In this document: piece after piece, positions 34,082 through 44,200 of the stretch
Numbering within the stretch: the stretch's first letter is position 1
Layout: the number at the start of each line of letters is the position of its first letter
Assembly (NCBI RefSeq): GCF_003205495.1
Contig: NZ_QJRX01000003.1
Coordinates: 248,001 to 312,000 of the forward strand
Source of the DNA: Aquipseudomonas alcaligenes
GTDB lineage: Bacteria > Pseudomonadota > Gammaproteobacteria > Pseudomonadales > Pseudomonadaceae
Direction: 5' to 3'
DNA: 64,000 nt
The notes under the pieces: generated by a model
Seen by the model: the letters and a program-made list of their open reading frames with translations, nothing else
Database searches by the model: none
Told to the model about the DNA's origin: nothing
Made by a program: the position numbers and the translations under genes

Positions 34082-34969
34082 ATGCCGCTGCCGCATATTC
34101 TCCTGGCCCTGCTGGTCACCCTGATCTGGGGTGTCAACTTCGTGGTGATCAAGGTCGGCCTGGAAGACTTCCCGCCGTTGCTGTTCTGCGCCCTGCGCTT
34201 CGCCCTGGCGGCGCTGCCCCTGTTGTTCCTGCGCGGGCCGTTGCCGGCGCCGCTGTGGCGCATCGTGCAGATCGGCGTGCTGCTCGGGGTGATCAAGTTC
34301 GGCCTGCTGTTCGTCGGCATGCACCTGGGCATGCCGGCCGGGCTGTCCTCGCTGGTGCTGCAGAGCCAGGTGTTCTTCACCGTGCTGATCGCCGCCGTGC
34401 TGCTCGGCGAACGGCCCACGCCGCGCGCCCTGGTCGGACTGCTGCTGGCTGCCGGCGGGCTGCTGCTGATCGGCCTGCAGCGGCCGCTGGGCGACAGCCT
34501 GCTGGGCTTCGCCCTGGTGATCGGCGCGGCGCTGGCCTGGGCCTGCGCCAACATCGCCACCAAGCGCTCCGGGGCCAGCGACATGCTGCGCCTGATCTGC
34601 TGGGTCAGCCTGGTCCCGGTGCTGCCGCTGCTGGGCCTGTCCTACCTCTTCGAAGGGCCGCAGGCGATCGGCGCGGCGCTCGCACAGCCGAGCTGGCGCG
34701 GCATCGGCGCGTTGCTGTACATCGCCTTCCTCGCCACCACGGTCGGCTTCGCCCTGTGGAGTTTCCTGCTGCGCCGCTACCCGGCCAGCCTGGTCACGCC
34801 CTTCGCCCTGGCGGTGCCGGTGTCGGGACTGCTGGCCGGCTGGCTGCTGCTGGGCGAGGCGCTGGACGGCCTCGGCTGGCTGGCCTGCGCGCTGGTGTTT
34901 GGCGGCCTGGCGATCACCGTGTTGCCGTGGCCGCTGCGACGGCTGCGTCAGCCCGTGGCGAGCCAGTAA
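34082..34969 (+). CDS. EamA/DMT-family exporter
   Basis: A 295-aa protein with ten membrane helices in two EamA repeats (about 1-135 and 145-285). The N-terminus, LVTLIWGVNFVVIKVGLEDFPPLLFCALRF, and SLVTPFALAVPVSGLLAGWLLLGE fit amino-acid or metabolite exporters such as EamA (O-acetylserine/cysteine). Substrate not deducible. The ATG lies after ACTCCGGAGTCC with an internal dyad; spacing to GGAG is about 6. Confidence 0.9.
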   Translation: MPLPHILLALLVTLIWGVNFVVIKVGLEDFPPLLFCALRFALAALPLLFLRGPLPAPLWRIVQIGVLLGVIKFGLLFVGMHLGMPAGLSSLVLQSQVFFTVLIAAVLLGERPTPRALVGLLLAAGGLLLIGLQRPLGDSLLGFALVIGAALAWACANIATKRSGASDMLRLICWVSLVPVLPLLGLSYLFEGPQAIGAALAQPSWRGIGALLYIAFLATTVGFALWSFLLRRYPASLVTPFALAVPVSGLLAGWLLLGEALDGLGWLACALVFGGLAITVLPWPLRRLRQPVASQ

Positions 34970-34982
34970 CTACGGGGCTTTG

Positions 34983-35001
34983 GCTAATGCGAATCGCTTC
35001 G
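34983..35001 (+). promoter_or_regulatory. Possible degenerate Fur box upstream of ftnA
   Basis: GCTAATGCGAATCGCTTCG agrees with the 19-bp Fur consensus at about 11 positions, including TAATG and AATC, and lies 86 bp before the ferritin start. Iron-storage genes of pseudomonads are iron-responsive, so a Fur link is reasonable, but the match is weak and the promoter elements are unclear. Confidence 0.25.
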
Positions 35002-35086
35002 TGCACTGTTCGATTCCCGTGCTTGACCGCGCGCCTCTGAGGGTCGAAGCTGCCTGTCTATACGGAGTTTTTTCGGAGAAGCGTTC

Positions 35087-35551
35087 ATGAAAGGATCGGC
35101 AGCGGTTGTCGATTACCTGAAGGATCTACTGCGTGGCGAGCTGGCCGCGCGCGACCAGTATTTCCTGCATTCGCGGATGTACGAGGACTGGGGTTTCAAC
35201 AAGCTCTACGAACGCCTCAATCACGAGATGCAGGAAGAGACCGAGCATGCCGATGCCCTGCTCAGGCGCATCCTGTTCCTCGAAGCCACGCCCGACATGA
35301 CGCCCAAGCCGATCAAGCCGGGCGCCACGGTGCCGGACATGCTGCGTGCCGACCTGGCGCTGGAATACGAGGTGCGCGCGGCCCTGGCCAAGGGCATCGA
35401 GCTGTGCGAGAAGCATGGCGACTACGTCAGCCGCGAGATCCTCGAAGTGCAGCTGCACGACACCGAGGAAGACCACGCCTACTGGCTGGAGCAGCAGCTC
35501 GGCCTGATCGACCGCATCGGCCTGCAGAACTACCTGCAGTCACAGGCCTGA
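35087..35551 (+). CDS. ftnA: FtnA-type ferritin (formerly bacterioferritin A), no heme ligand
   Basis: A 154-aa ferritin-like protein. Ferroxidase ligands are present: E18, E51, H54, E127 and H130, and a Glu at 93. Position 52, where heme-binding bacterioferritins have Met (DEMKHAD), is Thr here (QEETEHAD). This matches the P. aeruginosa FtnA pattern (MKG...DYL...[29 protein letters not shown]). The product should form a 24-mer iron-storage shell without heme. A strong terminator follows 14 bp after the stop. Confidence 0.92.
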   Translation: MKGSAAVVDYLKDLLRGELAARDQYFLHSRMYEDWGFNKLYERLNHEMQEETEHADALLRRILFLEATPDMTPKPIKPGATVPDMLRADLALEYEVRAALAKGIELCEKHGDYVSREILEVQLHDTEEDHAYWLEQQLGLIDRIGLQNYLQSQA

Positions 35552-35564
35552 TAGCAAGGCGATG

Positions 35565-35592
35565 AAAAAAGGGAGCTTTGGCTCCCTTTTTT
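35565..35592. terminator. Bidirectional terminator between ftnA and cueR
   Basis: AAAAAAGGGAGC (35565-35576), loop TTTG, GCTCCCTTTTTT (35581-35592): a perfect 12-bp stem with A and T runs on both sides. It ends ftnA and, read from the other side, the copA-cueR transcript, which stops 6 bp away. Confidence 0.9.
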
Positions 35593-35597
35593 CATGT

Positions 35598-35996
35598 TCA
35601 GTGGCAGCACTGACCTTCCAGATCCCTGAGGATCGGGCAATCCGGGCGGTGGTCGCCCTGGCAGTGCTGTACCAGTTCGCTCAGGGTGTCGCGCAGCGCG
35701 GTCAGCTCGGCGATCTTGCGGTTAAGCTCGTCGACGTGGGCCAGGGCCAGCGCCTTGACGTCGGCGCTGGCGCGCTCGCGGTCCTGCCACAGGGCCAGCA
35801 GCTTGCCGACTTCCTCCAGCGAGAAGCCCAGGTCACGCGAGCGCTTGATGAAAGCCAGCACGTGCAGGTCCTGCTCGCCGTAGCGGCGGTAGCCGCTGTC
35901 GCTGCGCCCGGCCGGCCGCAGCAGGCCGATGGACTCGTAGTAGCGGATCATCTTGGCGCTGAGTCCGCTGTGCTTCGCTGCCTGGCCGATGTTCAT
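35598..35996 (-). CDS. cueR: Copper-responsive MerR-family regulator CueR
   Basis: A 132-aa MerR protein: winged HTH at the start ([27 protein letters not shown]), coiled dimer helix, and the Cu(I) site Cys112-x7-Cys120 (CQGDHRPDC), the exact spacing of CueR. A CCH motif ends the protein. It activates copA and copZ, whose promoters here have the 19-bp spacer and dyads expected. Its start overlaps the copA stop (35993-35996), so it is expressed with copA. Confidence 0.93.
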   Translation of the reverse strand: MNIGQAAKHSGLSAKMIRYYESIGLLRPAGRSDSGYRRYGEQDLHVLAFIKRSRDLGFSLEEVGKLLALWQDRERASADVKALALAHVDELNRKIAELTALRDTLSELVQHCQGDHRPDCPILRDLEGQCCH

Positions 35997-38377
35997 GGGC
36001 GCTGCTCCGTGTCGGGTTTCCAGGTGCTGAGCAGCAGTGCGTTGCTCAGCACGCTGACGCTGGACAGGGCCATGGCGGCGCCGGCCACCATCGGGCTGAG
36101 CAGGCCGGCTGCAGCCAGCGGAATGCCCACCAGGTTGTAGATGAAGGCCCAGAACAGGTTCTGCTGGATCTTGCGCCAGGTGCGCCGGCTGATTTCCAGC
36201 GCCGCCGGCACCAGGCGCGGGTCGCCGCGCATCAGGGTGATGCCGGCGGCGTGCATGGCCACGTCGGTGCCGCCACCCATGGCGATGCCGACATCGGCGG
36301 CGGCCAGGGCCGGGGCATCGTTGATGCCGTCGCCGACCATGGCCACGCTGACGCCCGCGCGTTTCAGCGCGGCGACATGGGCCGCCTTGTCCGCCGGCAG
36401 GACCTGGGCATGCACCCGGTCGATGCCCAGGGCGTGGCCCACGGCGTTGGCGCTGCCGGCGTTGTCGCCGCTGATCAGGTGGCTCTCGATGCCCTGGTCG
36501 CGCAGTGCGGCGACGGCCGCGGCGGCGCCTGCCTTGAGGCTGTCGCCGAAGGCCAGCAGGCCGAGCACGCGCGGCGCCGTGCCCAGCTCGATCAGCCAGG
36601 ACAGGGTGCGCCCCTCGGCTTCCCAGGCCGTGGCCTGCTGGCGCAGCGGGCTGCCGAGCTGCAGTTCGTCGAACAGCCGCTGGTTGCCCAGGGCCAGCGC
36701 GCGGCCTGCCACTTCGCCGCGGATGCCGCGCCCGGCCAGGGCCTGGCTGGCGGTCAGCGGCGGCGGGGTAAGGCCGCGTTCCGCGGCCGCCGTCAGCACT
36801 GCGTGTGCCAGCGGGTGTTCGCTGCCCTGCTGCAAGGCGGCGGCCAGGCGCAGCAGCTCGTCTTCCTCGATGTTCTCGCTGGCCAGGTGGACGATGCGCG
36901 GCTGGCCGGAGGTGAGGGTGCCGGTCTTGTCGAAGGCCACCACCGCGACCTTGTGCGCCAGTTCCAGGGCTTCGGCGTCCTTGATCAGGATGCCGTGGCG
37001 CGCCGCCACGCCGGTGCCGGCCATGATCGCCGCCGGGGTGGCCAGGCCGAGGGCGCAGGGACAGGCGATCACCAGCACCGCCACCGCGTTGATCAGCGCC
37101 TGCTCCAGGCTGGCGCCGGCGAGCAGCCAGCCGCCGAGGGTGAGCAGGGCGATCAGCAGCACGGCCGGGACGAACACCGCGCTGACCCGGTCCACCAGCT
37201 TCTGGATCGGCGCCTTGGCCGACTGGGCGTCCTCCACCAGGCGAATGATCCGCGCCAGCACCGTCTCGCCGCCCAGGGCCGTGGTGCGCACGATCAGCCG
37301 GCCTTCGCCATTGATGGCGCCGCCGGTGACCCGGTCACCCGGTGCCTTGGCCACCGGCAGGCTCTCGCCGCTGATCAGCGCCTCGTCGGCCTGGCTGTGG
37401 CCTTCGAGCACTTCGCCGTCCACCGGGAAGCGCTCGCCGGGGCGCACCACCACCCGGTCATCCAGACGCAGGGCGGCAATCGCCACCTCTTCCTCGCGGC
37501 CGTCCACCAGGCGCGTGGCGCGCTCCGGGCGCAGCGCCTCGAGGGCGCGGATGGCCGCGCTGGTCTGGCGCTTGGCGCGGCTCTCCAGGTACTTGCCGAG
37601 CAGCACCAGGGCGATGACCACCGCCGAGGCCTCGAAATACAGGTGCGGCACATGGTGTTCGGCCGTGGCCCAGAGGTACAGGCTCAGGCCGTAGCCGGCG
37701 CTGGTGCCCAGGGCTACCAGCAGGTCCATGTTGCCGCTGCCGGCCTTCACCGCCTTCCAGGCCGCCCGGTAGAAGCGCGCGCCGAGGACGAACTGCACCG
37801 GCGTGGCCAGCAGGAACTGCACCCAGGCCGGCAGCATCCAGTGCAGGCCGGCCCATTCGGCCAGCATCGGCACCACCAGCGGCGCGGCCAGCAGCAGGGC
37901 GAGGATCACCGCCAGGCGCTCGCGGCGCAGCGCGGCCTGCGGGTCCTGGGTTGGCGCGCTGTCGAGCAGGCTGGCCGTGTAGCCGGCGTCCTCGACGGCG
38001 GCGATCAGCGCGGCACTGGAGGTGCCGGCGAGCATCTCGACATGGGCGCGCTCGCTGGCCAGGTTGACGCTGACGCGGCGCACCCCGGCGACCTTCAGCA
38101 GCGCCCGCTCGATGCGCCCGGCGCAGCTGGCGCAGGTCATGCCGCCGAGGTTCAGCTCCAGGCTCTGCAAGGGTACCGAGTAGCCGGCCTGCTCGACGGC
38201 CGCCAGCAGCTCGTCCAGGCGTTCGCGCGGGGCGGTGATGCGGGCCTGTTCGGTGGCCAGGTTGACGCTGCTCTGTTGTACCTCGGGCACCCGGCTCAAG
38301 GCGCGCTCGACGCGGCCGGCGCAGCTGGCGCAGGTCATGCCGTGGATGGGCAGGTCGAAGGTCTGCAGGTTGGACAT
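35993..38377 (-). CDS. copA: Cu(+)-exporting P1B-type ATPase CopA
   Basis: A 794-aa P1B-ATPase. Two N-terminal heavy-metal domains each carry GMTCASC (Cys-x-x-Cys) near residues 14-20 and 79-85. Then come eight membrane helices with the copper-transport motif ACPCALG, the phosphorylation site [11 protein letters not shown], the SEHPLAHAV nucleotide segment and [18 protein letters not shown]. It pumps Cu(I) out of the cytoplasm. A CueR-type promoter precedes it and cueR follows by overlap. Length is typical for Pseudomonas CopA with two metal domains. Confidence 0.95.
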   Translation of the reverse strand: MSNLQTFDLPIHGMTCASCAGRVERALSRVPEVQQSSVNLATEQARITAPRERLDELLAAVEQAGYSVPLQSLELNLGGMTCASCAGRIERALLKVAGVRRVSVNLASERAHVEMLAGTSSAALIAAVEDAGYTASLLDSAPTQDPQAALRRERLAVILALLLAAPLVVPMLAEWAGLHWMLPAWVQFLLATPVQFVLGARFYRAAWKAVKAGSGNMDLLVALGTSAGYGLSLYLWATAEHHVPHLYFEASAVVIALVLLGKYLESRAKRQTSAAIRALEALRPERATRLVDGREEEVAIAALRLDDRVVVRPGERFPVDGEVLEGHSQADEALISGESLPVAKAPGDRVTGGAINGEGRLIVRTTALGGETVLARIIRLVEDAQSAKAPIQKLVDRVSAVFVPAVLLIALLTLGGWLLAGASLEQALINAVAVLVIACPCALGLATPAAIMAGTGVAARHGILIKDAEALELAHKVAVVAFDKTGTLTSGQPRIVHLASENIEEDELLRLAAALQQGSEHPLAHAVLTAAAERGLTPPPLTASQALAGRGIRGEVAGRALALGNQRLFDELQLGSPLRQQATAWEAEGRTLSWLIELGTAPRVLGLLAFGDSLKAGAAAAVAALRDQGIESHLISGDNAGSANAVGHALGIDRVHAQVLPADKAAHVAALKRAGVSVAMVGDGINDAPALAAADVGIAMGGGTDVAMHAAGITLMRGDPRLVPAALEISRRTWRKIQQNLFWAFIYNLVGIPLAAAGLLSPMVAGAAMALSSVSVLSNALLLSTWKPDTEQRP

Positions 38378-38403
38378 GGGCGATTCCTCCTCGATTCGCC
38401 CAC

Positions 38404-38434
38404 AGGATCAACCTTGACACCGGGTCAAGGTCAA
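38404..38434 (-). promoter_or_regulatory. CueR-dependent promoter of copA
   Basis: On the minus strand a -35 TTGACC (38434-38429) and a -10 GATCCT (38409-38404) are separated by 19 bp, the over-long spacing of MerR-family promoters. Most of that spacer is a perfect dyad with 8-bp arms, ACCTTGAC (38411-38418) and GTCAAGGT (38424-38431), around a 5-bp centre. The copA start is about 27 bp further on. Spacing plus dyad plus the target gene make the assignment firm. Confidence 0.8.
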
Positions 38435-38449
38435 GCCCCGCCTACGCCT

Positions 38450-38911
38450 TCAATAATTCTGCGGTGCCGGGATCAGCTGCAGGCCCAGCGAGTCCATGGC
38501 GATACGGTATCTGAGCACCTCGCCGCTGTTGATCTGCAGGCTCTGGCTGCGCAGCTGCTCGAAACGTGGCTGGCAGTGCTGGCCGCCGAGCTGGCCGAGG
38601 CGCACCAGTACCTGGCCTGGGGGCAGGTTGAGGGTGATCGACTGGCCCTGGTACAGGCGCGCGGTGAGGTTGCCCTGCAGGTACAGGCCAATCTCGCAGG
38701 GTGTCGAGACTTCCAGGCGTTCGCGTGAGACGATCAGCACGCCGTAGTCGATCGGCGTGGGCAGGGTCATCGGTGCCAGCGGCACGGCAGCCGCTTGCGG
38801 CGCGGGAGTCGGCGTTGGCATCTCGCTAGCCGGCGGGGCAGGCTCGGGCACCGATTCATCGGCCAGGGCTGGCAGGCAGAGCAGGGCGAGCAGGACGGCG
38901 GGCAGGCGCAT
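38450..38911 (-). CDS. Exported 153-aa protein of unknown function in the copper locus
   Basis: A 153-aa protein with a signal peptide (about 1-16, MRLPAVLLALLCLPALA), a Pro-rich acidic linker (about 18-45) and a C-terminal beta-rich domain with two Cys (TPCEIGLYLQGN; GGQHCQPRF). AGGAA precedes the ATG at 38911. It lies between the CueR-controlled copA and copZ promoters, but neither clearly reads into it: the copZ CueR site faces the other way and the copA site is downstream of it. I do not recognise the family. Confidence 0.72.
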   Translation of the reverse strand: MRLPAVLLALLCLPALADESVPEPAPPASEMPTPTPAPQAAAVPLAPMTLPTPIDYGVLIVSRERLEVSTPCEIGLYLQGNLTARLYQGQSITLNLPPGQVLVRLGQLGGQHCQPRFEQLRSQSLQINSGEVLRYRIAMDSLGLQLIPAPQNY

Positions 38912-38978
38912 GGCGGTGATTCCTCGAGGCTTCCCTGCAGCTTGGTTCAGACGCCGTGGAACGACAAGTCGCCGCGGC

Positions 38979-39009
38979 TTGACCTTGCCATCGTGGCAGG
39001 CTTGAGACT
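38979..39009 (+). promoter_or_regulatory. CueR-dependent promoter of copZ
   Basis: A -35 TTGACC (38979-38984) and a -10-like GAGACT (39004-39009) lie 19 bp apart. The spacer contains CCTTGCCA (38983-38990) and TGGCAGG (38994-39000), an imperfect inverted repeat matching the CueR site pattern. The copZ start is 46 bp downstream. This repeats the layout of the copA promoter in the opposite direction. Confidence 0.75.
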
Positions 39010-39054
39010 GCTCGCAGGGCCGGAGGAGGCCCCCAACCACCAGAGGTATACACC

Positions 39055-39252
39055 ATGCAAATCCTGAAAGTTTCCGGCATGTCCTGTGGCCACTGCGTAC
39101 GTGCCATCACCCGGGCGGTGCAGGCCGGCGATCCGGCGGCGGAAGTGCAGATCGACCTCGGCGCCGGCGAGGTCCGGGTCGCCAGCCGGCAGAGCCTGGA
39201 GCAGTTGCTGCAGGCCATCCGCGACAAGGGCTACGAGGCCGAGGCGGCCTGA
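39055..39252 (+). CDS. copZ: Copper chaperone CopZ
   Basis: A 65-aa heavy-metal-associated domain protein with the MSCGHC metal motif (Cys11 and Cys14) and a beta-alpha-beta-beta-alpha-beta pattern. It binds Cu(I) in the cytoplasm and hands it to CopA. It has its own CueR-type promoter. A GC-rich hairpin follows the stop (39272-39305, GGGTGCCCCC...GGGC) and could end the transcript. Confidence 0.92.
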   Translation: MQILKVSGMSCGHCVRAITRAVQAGDPAAEVQIDLGAGEVRVASRQSLEQLLQAIRDKGYEAEAA

Positions 39253-39302
39253 CCGCCCCGCACGGCACCCGATCCGGGGGTGCCCCCATCCGCCGGCCCG
39301 GG

Positions 39303-39935
39303 CTATCGGGGCGGCGGATTCCATTCGCGCAGCAGGCCGCGCAGCTGCGCGTCGATCAGCGCGGCGGTGTCGCTCAGCGGGTCGAACAGGGTCGGGTCGC
39401 GCGTCCAGTCGGTGAACAGGCCGACCAGCTGCGCATGCAGCGCGCGCGCCGCCAGGCGCGGGGTCACCCCCGGCAGCAGGCGCTGCTGGCAGGCCGGGCG
39501 CTCGAACAGTGCCTGCACCAGGCCGATGAACTGGTTGATGAAGGCGATGTGGCGTTCCTCGGCCTCGCGCAATTCCTCGGTGAACTCGCAGCGGTGCAGC
39601 AGGATGGTGAAGATGCGCCGTTTCTGCTCGTCGCGGGCCAGGTTCTCGATCGCCTCGATGCACAGGTCGCGCAGCGACAGCAGCGGGTCGCCACCGTCGC
39701 AGCCGCCCAGGCGCTCGGCCAGTTGCTCCGGCGGCAGGCGCACCTGGCTGAGCATCTCGTGGAACAGGTGCGCCTTGTTCTCGAAGTGCCAGTACACCGC
39801 ACCGCGCGTCACCCCGGCGGCGCGGGCGATCAGCTCGAGGGTGCTGTGCGCCACGCCTTTTTCCAGAAACAACTGTTCGGCAGCGGCCAGGATGGCGGCA
39901 CGGGTCTGCTCGGCTTGTTCTTTGGTGCGGCGCAT
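39303..39935 (-). CDS. TetR-family repressor (TtgR/AcrR-like)
   Basis: A 210-aa protein, the TtgR/AcrR length. N-terminal HTH: AAILAAAEQLFLEKGVAHSTLELIARAAGVTRGAVYWHFENK, in the family's standard form; the rest is a helical ligand-binding domain. It is divergent from the RND membrane-fusion gene over 150 bp, which contain a TtgR-like operator (40006-40030). It probably represses the pump and responds to hydrophobic drugs. Confidence 0.9.
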   Translation of the reverse strand: MRRTKEQAEQTRAAILAAAEQLFLEKGVAHSTLELIARAAGVTRGAVYWHFENKAHLFHEMLSQVRLPPEQLAERLGGCDGGDPLLSLRDLCIEAIENLARDEQKRRIFTILLHRCEFTEELREAEERHIAFINQFIGLVQALFERPACQQRLLPGVTPRLAARALHAQLVGLFTDWTRDPTLFDPLSDTAALIDAQLRGLLREWNPPPR

Positions 39936-40005
39936 GGCGGGTATCGGTAATCGGTCTAGGCTCAGTCAGGGGAACGCAGTGTAACGATTTTTGCGTCATC
40001 GCTTT

Positions 40006-40030
40006 GTTTACAAACGTGAATGTATGTAAC
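40006..40030 (+). promoter_or_regulatory. TtgR-like operator between the repressor and the RND pump
   Basis: The 25 bases hold GTTTACAAAC (40006-40015) and ATGTATGTAAC (40020-40030), an imperfect inverted repeat (TTTACA...TGTAA). The arrangement closely resembles the operator that TtgR uses upstream of ttgABC. It is 56 bp before the membrane-fusion gene, overlapping the expected promoter. The assignment rests on motif resemblance and position. Confidence 0.55.
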
Positions 40031-40085
40031 TAGCATGGCCGCCTTTCCGGGCTTGTGCCCGTCCAAGATGTCACGGAGACGACTC

Positions 40086-41243
40086 ATGTTTGCTCGACCG
40101 CTCCCGCTTGCCTTTGCAACGCTGGCCCTGGGTACGTTGTTCAGCCCGCTGCTGCAGGCCGCCGACCCGGCCGCGCAGATGCCGCCGCCGGAAGTGCTGG
40201 TGGAAGCGGCCAAGGTCGAGTCGCTGCCGCTGCAGTTCGAGTACCCGGCGCGCACCGCCGGCTACCGTGAGGTGCAGGTGCGCGCCCAGGTCAGCGGCAT
40301 CCTGCAGGAGCGCACCTACCAGGAGGGCAGCCAGGTCAAGCAGGGCCAGGTGCTGTTCCGCATCGACCCGCGCCCCTATGAGGCCGCGCTGGCTCGCGCC
40401 AAGGGTGCGCTGGCCCAGGAGCAGGCGCGCTACCGGCAGACCGAGCGCGACCTCAAGCGCATCCGCGAGCTGCAGAAGAAGGGCTTCGCCAGCGAGAGCG
40501 AGCTGGACAACGCGGTATCCAACTTCGAGCAGAGCAAGGCCAACATCGAGGCGGCCAGGGCCGAGGTGCAGGCCAAGCAGATCGACCTCGACTACACCAC
40601 GGTGAAGGCGCCGATCTCCGGCATCACCAGCAAGGAGACGGTGTCCGAAGGCAGCCTGATGGTGGCCGGCGACCCCAACGCCAGCCTGCTGACCCAGATC
40701 ACCCAGCTCGATCCCATCTATGTCAACTTCGCCGCCCCCGACCGCGAGGTGTCCAGCGTGCGCAGCGGCCTGCAGAGCGGCAGCCTGGTGCGCGACGGCG
40801 GCCAGCAGATGAGCGTGGAGATCAAGTTCGGCGACGGCTCCAGCTACCCGCTGGAAGGCAAGGTGGACTTCACCGACAGCCTGATCGACCGCGCCACCGG
40901 CACCGTCAGCGCCCGCGCCGTGGTGCCCAACCCGGACCAGGCGCTGATGCCGGGGCAGTTCGTGCGCGTGGTGGTCAAGGGCATCAGCAAGCCCAACGCG
41001 GTGACGGTGCCGGAGCGCGCCATCTCCCAGGGGCCCAATGGCACCTTCGTCTATGTGGTGGACGAGCAGGGCCTGGCGCGCATTCGCCCGGTCACCACCG
41101 CGCACACCGCCGCGGGGCGCTGGGTGGTGGACAGCGGCATCGCCGCCGGCGACCGGGTGATAGTCGAGGGCCTGCCCAAGGTGCGGCCGAACGCGCCGGT
41201 CAAGGTGGCCGAGGCCCCCGCGGCCCCGGCCACCCAGCCTTAA
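40086..41243 (+). CDS. RND efflux periplasmic adaptor (membrane-fusion protein)
   Basis: A 385-aa HlyD/AcrA-type adaptor. ATG at 40086 starts a signal peptide (about 1-22, ending LLQA-ADP). Barrel-sandwich halves: REVQVRAQVSGILQERTYQEGSQVKQGQVLFRID and IDLDYTTVKAPISGI; between them an alpha hairpin (ARAKGALAQEQARY...). Unlike AcrA/MexA/TtgA, no lipobox Cys is present, so it appears to be periplasmic and non-lipidated. The RND gene begins 12 bp downstream. Confidence 0.9.
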   Translation: MFARPLPLAFATLALGTLFSPLLQAADPAAQMPPPEVLVEAAKVESLPLQFEYPARTAGYREVQVRAQVSGILQERTYQEGSQVKQGQVLFRIDPRPYEAALARAKGALAQEQARYRQTERDLKRIRELQKKGFASESELDNAVSNFEQSKANIEAARAEVQAKQIDLDYTTVKAPISGITSKETVSEGSLMVAGDPNASLLTQITQLDPIYVNFAAPDREVSSVRSGLQSGSLVRDGGQQMSVEIKFGDGSSYPLEGKVDFTDSLIDRATGTVSARAVVPNPDQALMPGQFVRVVVKGISKPNAVTVPERAISQGPNGTFVYVVDEQGLARIRPVTTAHTAAGRWVVDSGIAAGDRVIVEGLPKVRPNAPVKVAEAPAAPATQP

Positions 41244-41255
41244 GGAGTCCGGCCC

Positions 41256-44200
41256 GTGATCTCAAGGTTCTTCATCGACCGGCCGGTGTTCGCCGCGGTC
41301 ATCTCCATCGTCATCATCCTTGCCGGCCTGGCGGCGATGCGCGCCCTGCCCATCGCCCAGTACCCGCAGATCCTGCCGCCGCAGGTGTCGGTGTCGGCCA
41401 GCTACCCGGGCGCCAGCGCCCAGGTCATCGCCGAGACCGTGGCCGCGCCGCTGGAGCAGCAGATCAACGGCGTCGAGGGCATGATCTACCAGCTGTCCAA
41501 CTCGGCCAGCAGCGGCAGCATGAGTCTGTCGGTGTACTTCGAGGTGGGCCGCGACCCCGACCAGGCCACCATCGACGTCAACAACCGGGTGCAGGCCGCC
41601 CTGGCCAAGCTGCCGGAGGAGGTGCGCCGGCAGGGCGTGAAGGTGGAGAAGAAGTCCTCGGACATCCTCCAGGTGGTCACCCTGTTCTCGCCGGACAATT
41701 CCAAGGACCCGGTGTTCATCTCCAACTACGCGCTGATCAACGTCATCGACGAGCTCAAGCGCCTGCCGGGGGTGGGCGACGTCAGCCAGTTCGGTTCGAA
41801 GAACTACTCCATGCGCATCTGGCTGCGTCCGGACAAGCTGGCGCAGTACGACCTGACGCCGACCGACGTGGTCAACGCCATCCGCGAGCAGAACTCGCAG
41901 TTCGCCGCCGGCAGCTTCGGCCAGCAGCCGCTGCAGACGCCGCAGGACTTCACCTACACGGTGACCACCCAGGGCCGCTTCAAGGACCCCAAGGAGTTCG
42001 AGAGCGTGATCCTGCGCTCCGATGCCACCGGCGCCAGCCTGCTGCTCGGCGACGTGGCGCGCATCGAGCTGGGCGCCCAGGACTATTCCCTGGTGACCAG
42101 CCTCAATGGCCAGCAGAACGCCGCCTTCGGCGTCTACCTGCAGCCCGGCGCCAACGCCCTGGACACCGCCGAGGCGGTGCGCGCGACCATGGATCGCCTG
42201 GCCGAGCGCTTCCCCGAGGGCATCTCCTACAAGATCCCCTATGACACCACCAGGTTCGTGCAGATCTCCATCGATGAAGTGGTCAAGACCTTCTTCGAGG
42301 CGCTGCTGCTGGTGGTGCTGGTGGTCTTCGTGTTCCTGCAGAACTGGCGCGCCACGCTGATCCCGGTACTGGCGATTCCGGTGTCGCTGGTCGGCACCTT
42401 CGCCGGCATGTACGCCCTGGGCTTCTCGATCAACCTGCTGACCTTGTTCGGCATGGTGCTGGCCATCGGCATCGTGGTCGACGACGCCATCGTGGTGATC
42501 GAGAACGTCGAGCGGGTGATGCGCACCAAGAAGCTGGGGGCCCGCGAGGCGGCCATCGAGGCCATGGAGGAGGTCACCGGGCCGATCATCGCCATCGTCC
42601 TGGTACTGTGCGCCGTGTTCGTCCCGGTGGGCTTCCTCGGCGGCCTGGCCGGCGAGATGTACAAGCAGTTCGCGATCACCATCGCGGTGTCGGTGGTGAT
42701 TTCCGGCATCGTCGCCCTGACTCTGTCGCCGGCGCTCTGCGCGCTGATGCTCAAGCCCGACCACAGCGAGCCGGCGGCGCCGTTCCGCGCCTTCAACCGC
42801 CTGTTCGACAAGCTGACCGATGCCTATGGCGCCGGCGTGGCCTTCTTCCTCAAGCGCTCGCTGGTCGGCCTGCTGCTGTTCGGCGGCATGATCGCCCTCA
42901 CCGTCGGGCTGTTCAGCCGGGTGCCCGGCTCGCTGGTGCCGGACGAGGATCAGGGCTACGTGATCAATGCCTACTTCCTGCCGCCGGCGGCCTCGGTCAA
43001 CCGCACCGACGCGCTGACCAGCGACTTCACCCAGCAGCTGATGAAGCACCCGGCGGTAGAGGACGTGGTGACCTTCGCCGGCTTCGACGTGCTGACCTTC
43101 GGCCAGCGCACCAATGCCGGGGTGAGCTTCGTGCCGCTCAAGGACTGGTCCGAGCGCACCACGCCGGAGCTGGATGCACGCAACCTGACCCGCGAGTTCA
43201 TGGGCATGGGCCTGTCCGAGAAGGACGGCCTGGTGATGAGCTTCAACCCGCCGCCGATCACCGGCATGAGCACCACCGGCGGCTTCGAGGGCTATATCCA
43301 GGACCGCAGCGGCGGCAGCGTCGAACAGCTCGGCGAAAAGGTCCAGGCCTTCCTCGCCGCGGCGCAGAAGCGTCCGGAACTGGCCGGGGTGCAGAGCACC
43401 TTCAACGCCAGCGTGCCGCAGTACTACATCGACCTCGACCGCACCAAGGCGCGCGCCCTGGGCGTGTCGATCAGCGATGTGTTCACCGCCATGCAGTCGA
43501 CCTTCGGCAGCTACTACGTCAACGACTTCACCCTGTACGGCCGCACCTGGCAGGTCAGCCTGCAGTCGGAGTCGGAGTTCCGCCGCAAGCCCGAGGACCT
43601 GTCGCAGGTCTACGTGCGCGCCAGCGGCGGCGACCTGGTGCCGCTGACCAGCCTGATCAAGGTGCGGCGCATCCTCGGGCCGGACACCTACGCGCGCTTC
43701 AACGTCTACCCCTCGGCCAAGTTCCTCGGCGGCCCGGCGCCGGGCTACAGCTCGGGCCAGGCGCTGGCGGCGATCCAGGAAGTGGCCGACGAGGTGCTCG
43801 GCAGCGACTATACCGTCGGCTGGACCGGCTCGGCCTACCAGGAGCTGGCCACCCAGGGTTCCGGCAGCACGGCGTTCATCTTCGGCCTGATCATGGTGTT
43901 CCTCATCCTCGCCGCCCAGTACGAGCGCTGGACCCTGCCGCTGGCGGTGGTCACCGCGGTGCCCTTCGCGGTGTTCGGCGCGATCCTCGCCGTGTGGCTG
44001 CGCGGCATCCAGAACGACGTGTACTTCCAGGTCGGCCTGGTGACGCTGATCGGCCTGGCGGCGAAGAACGCCATCCTCATCGTCGAGTTCGCCGTGCTGC
44101 TGCGCGCCGAGGGCAAGAGCATCTTCGACTCCGCCTTCGAGGCGGCCAAGCTGCGCTTCCGCCCGATCGTGATGACCTCGCTGGCCTTCATCCTCGGCTG

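Noticed and set aside
34899..35090. 63-codon rightward frame between the EamA gene and ftnA
   Set aside because: Overlaps the EamA gene in another frame and has no ribosome-binding site.
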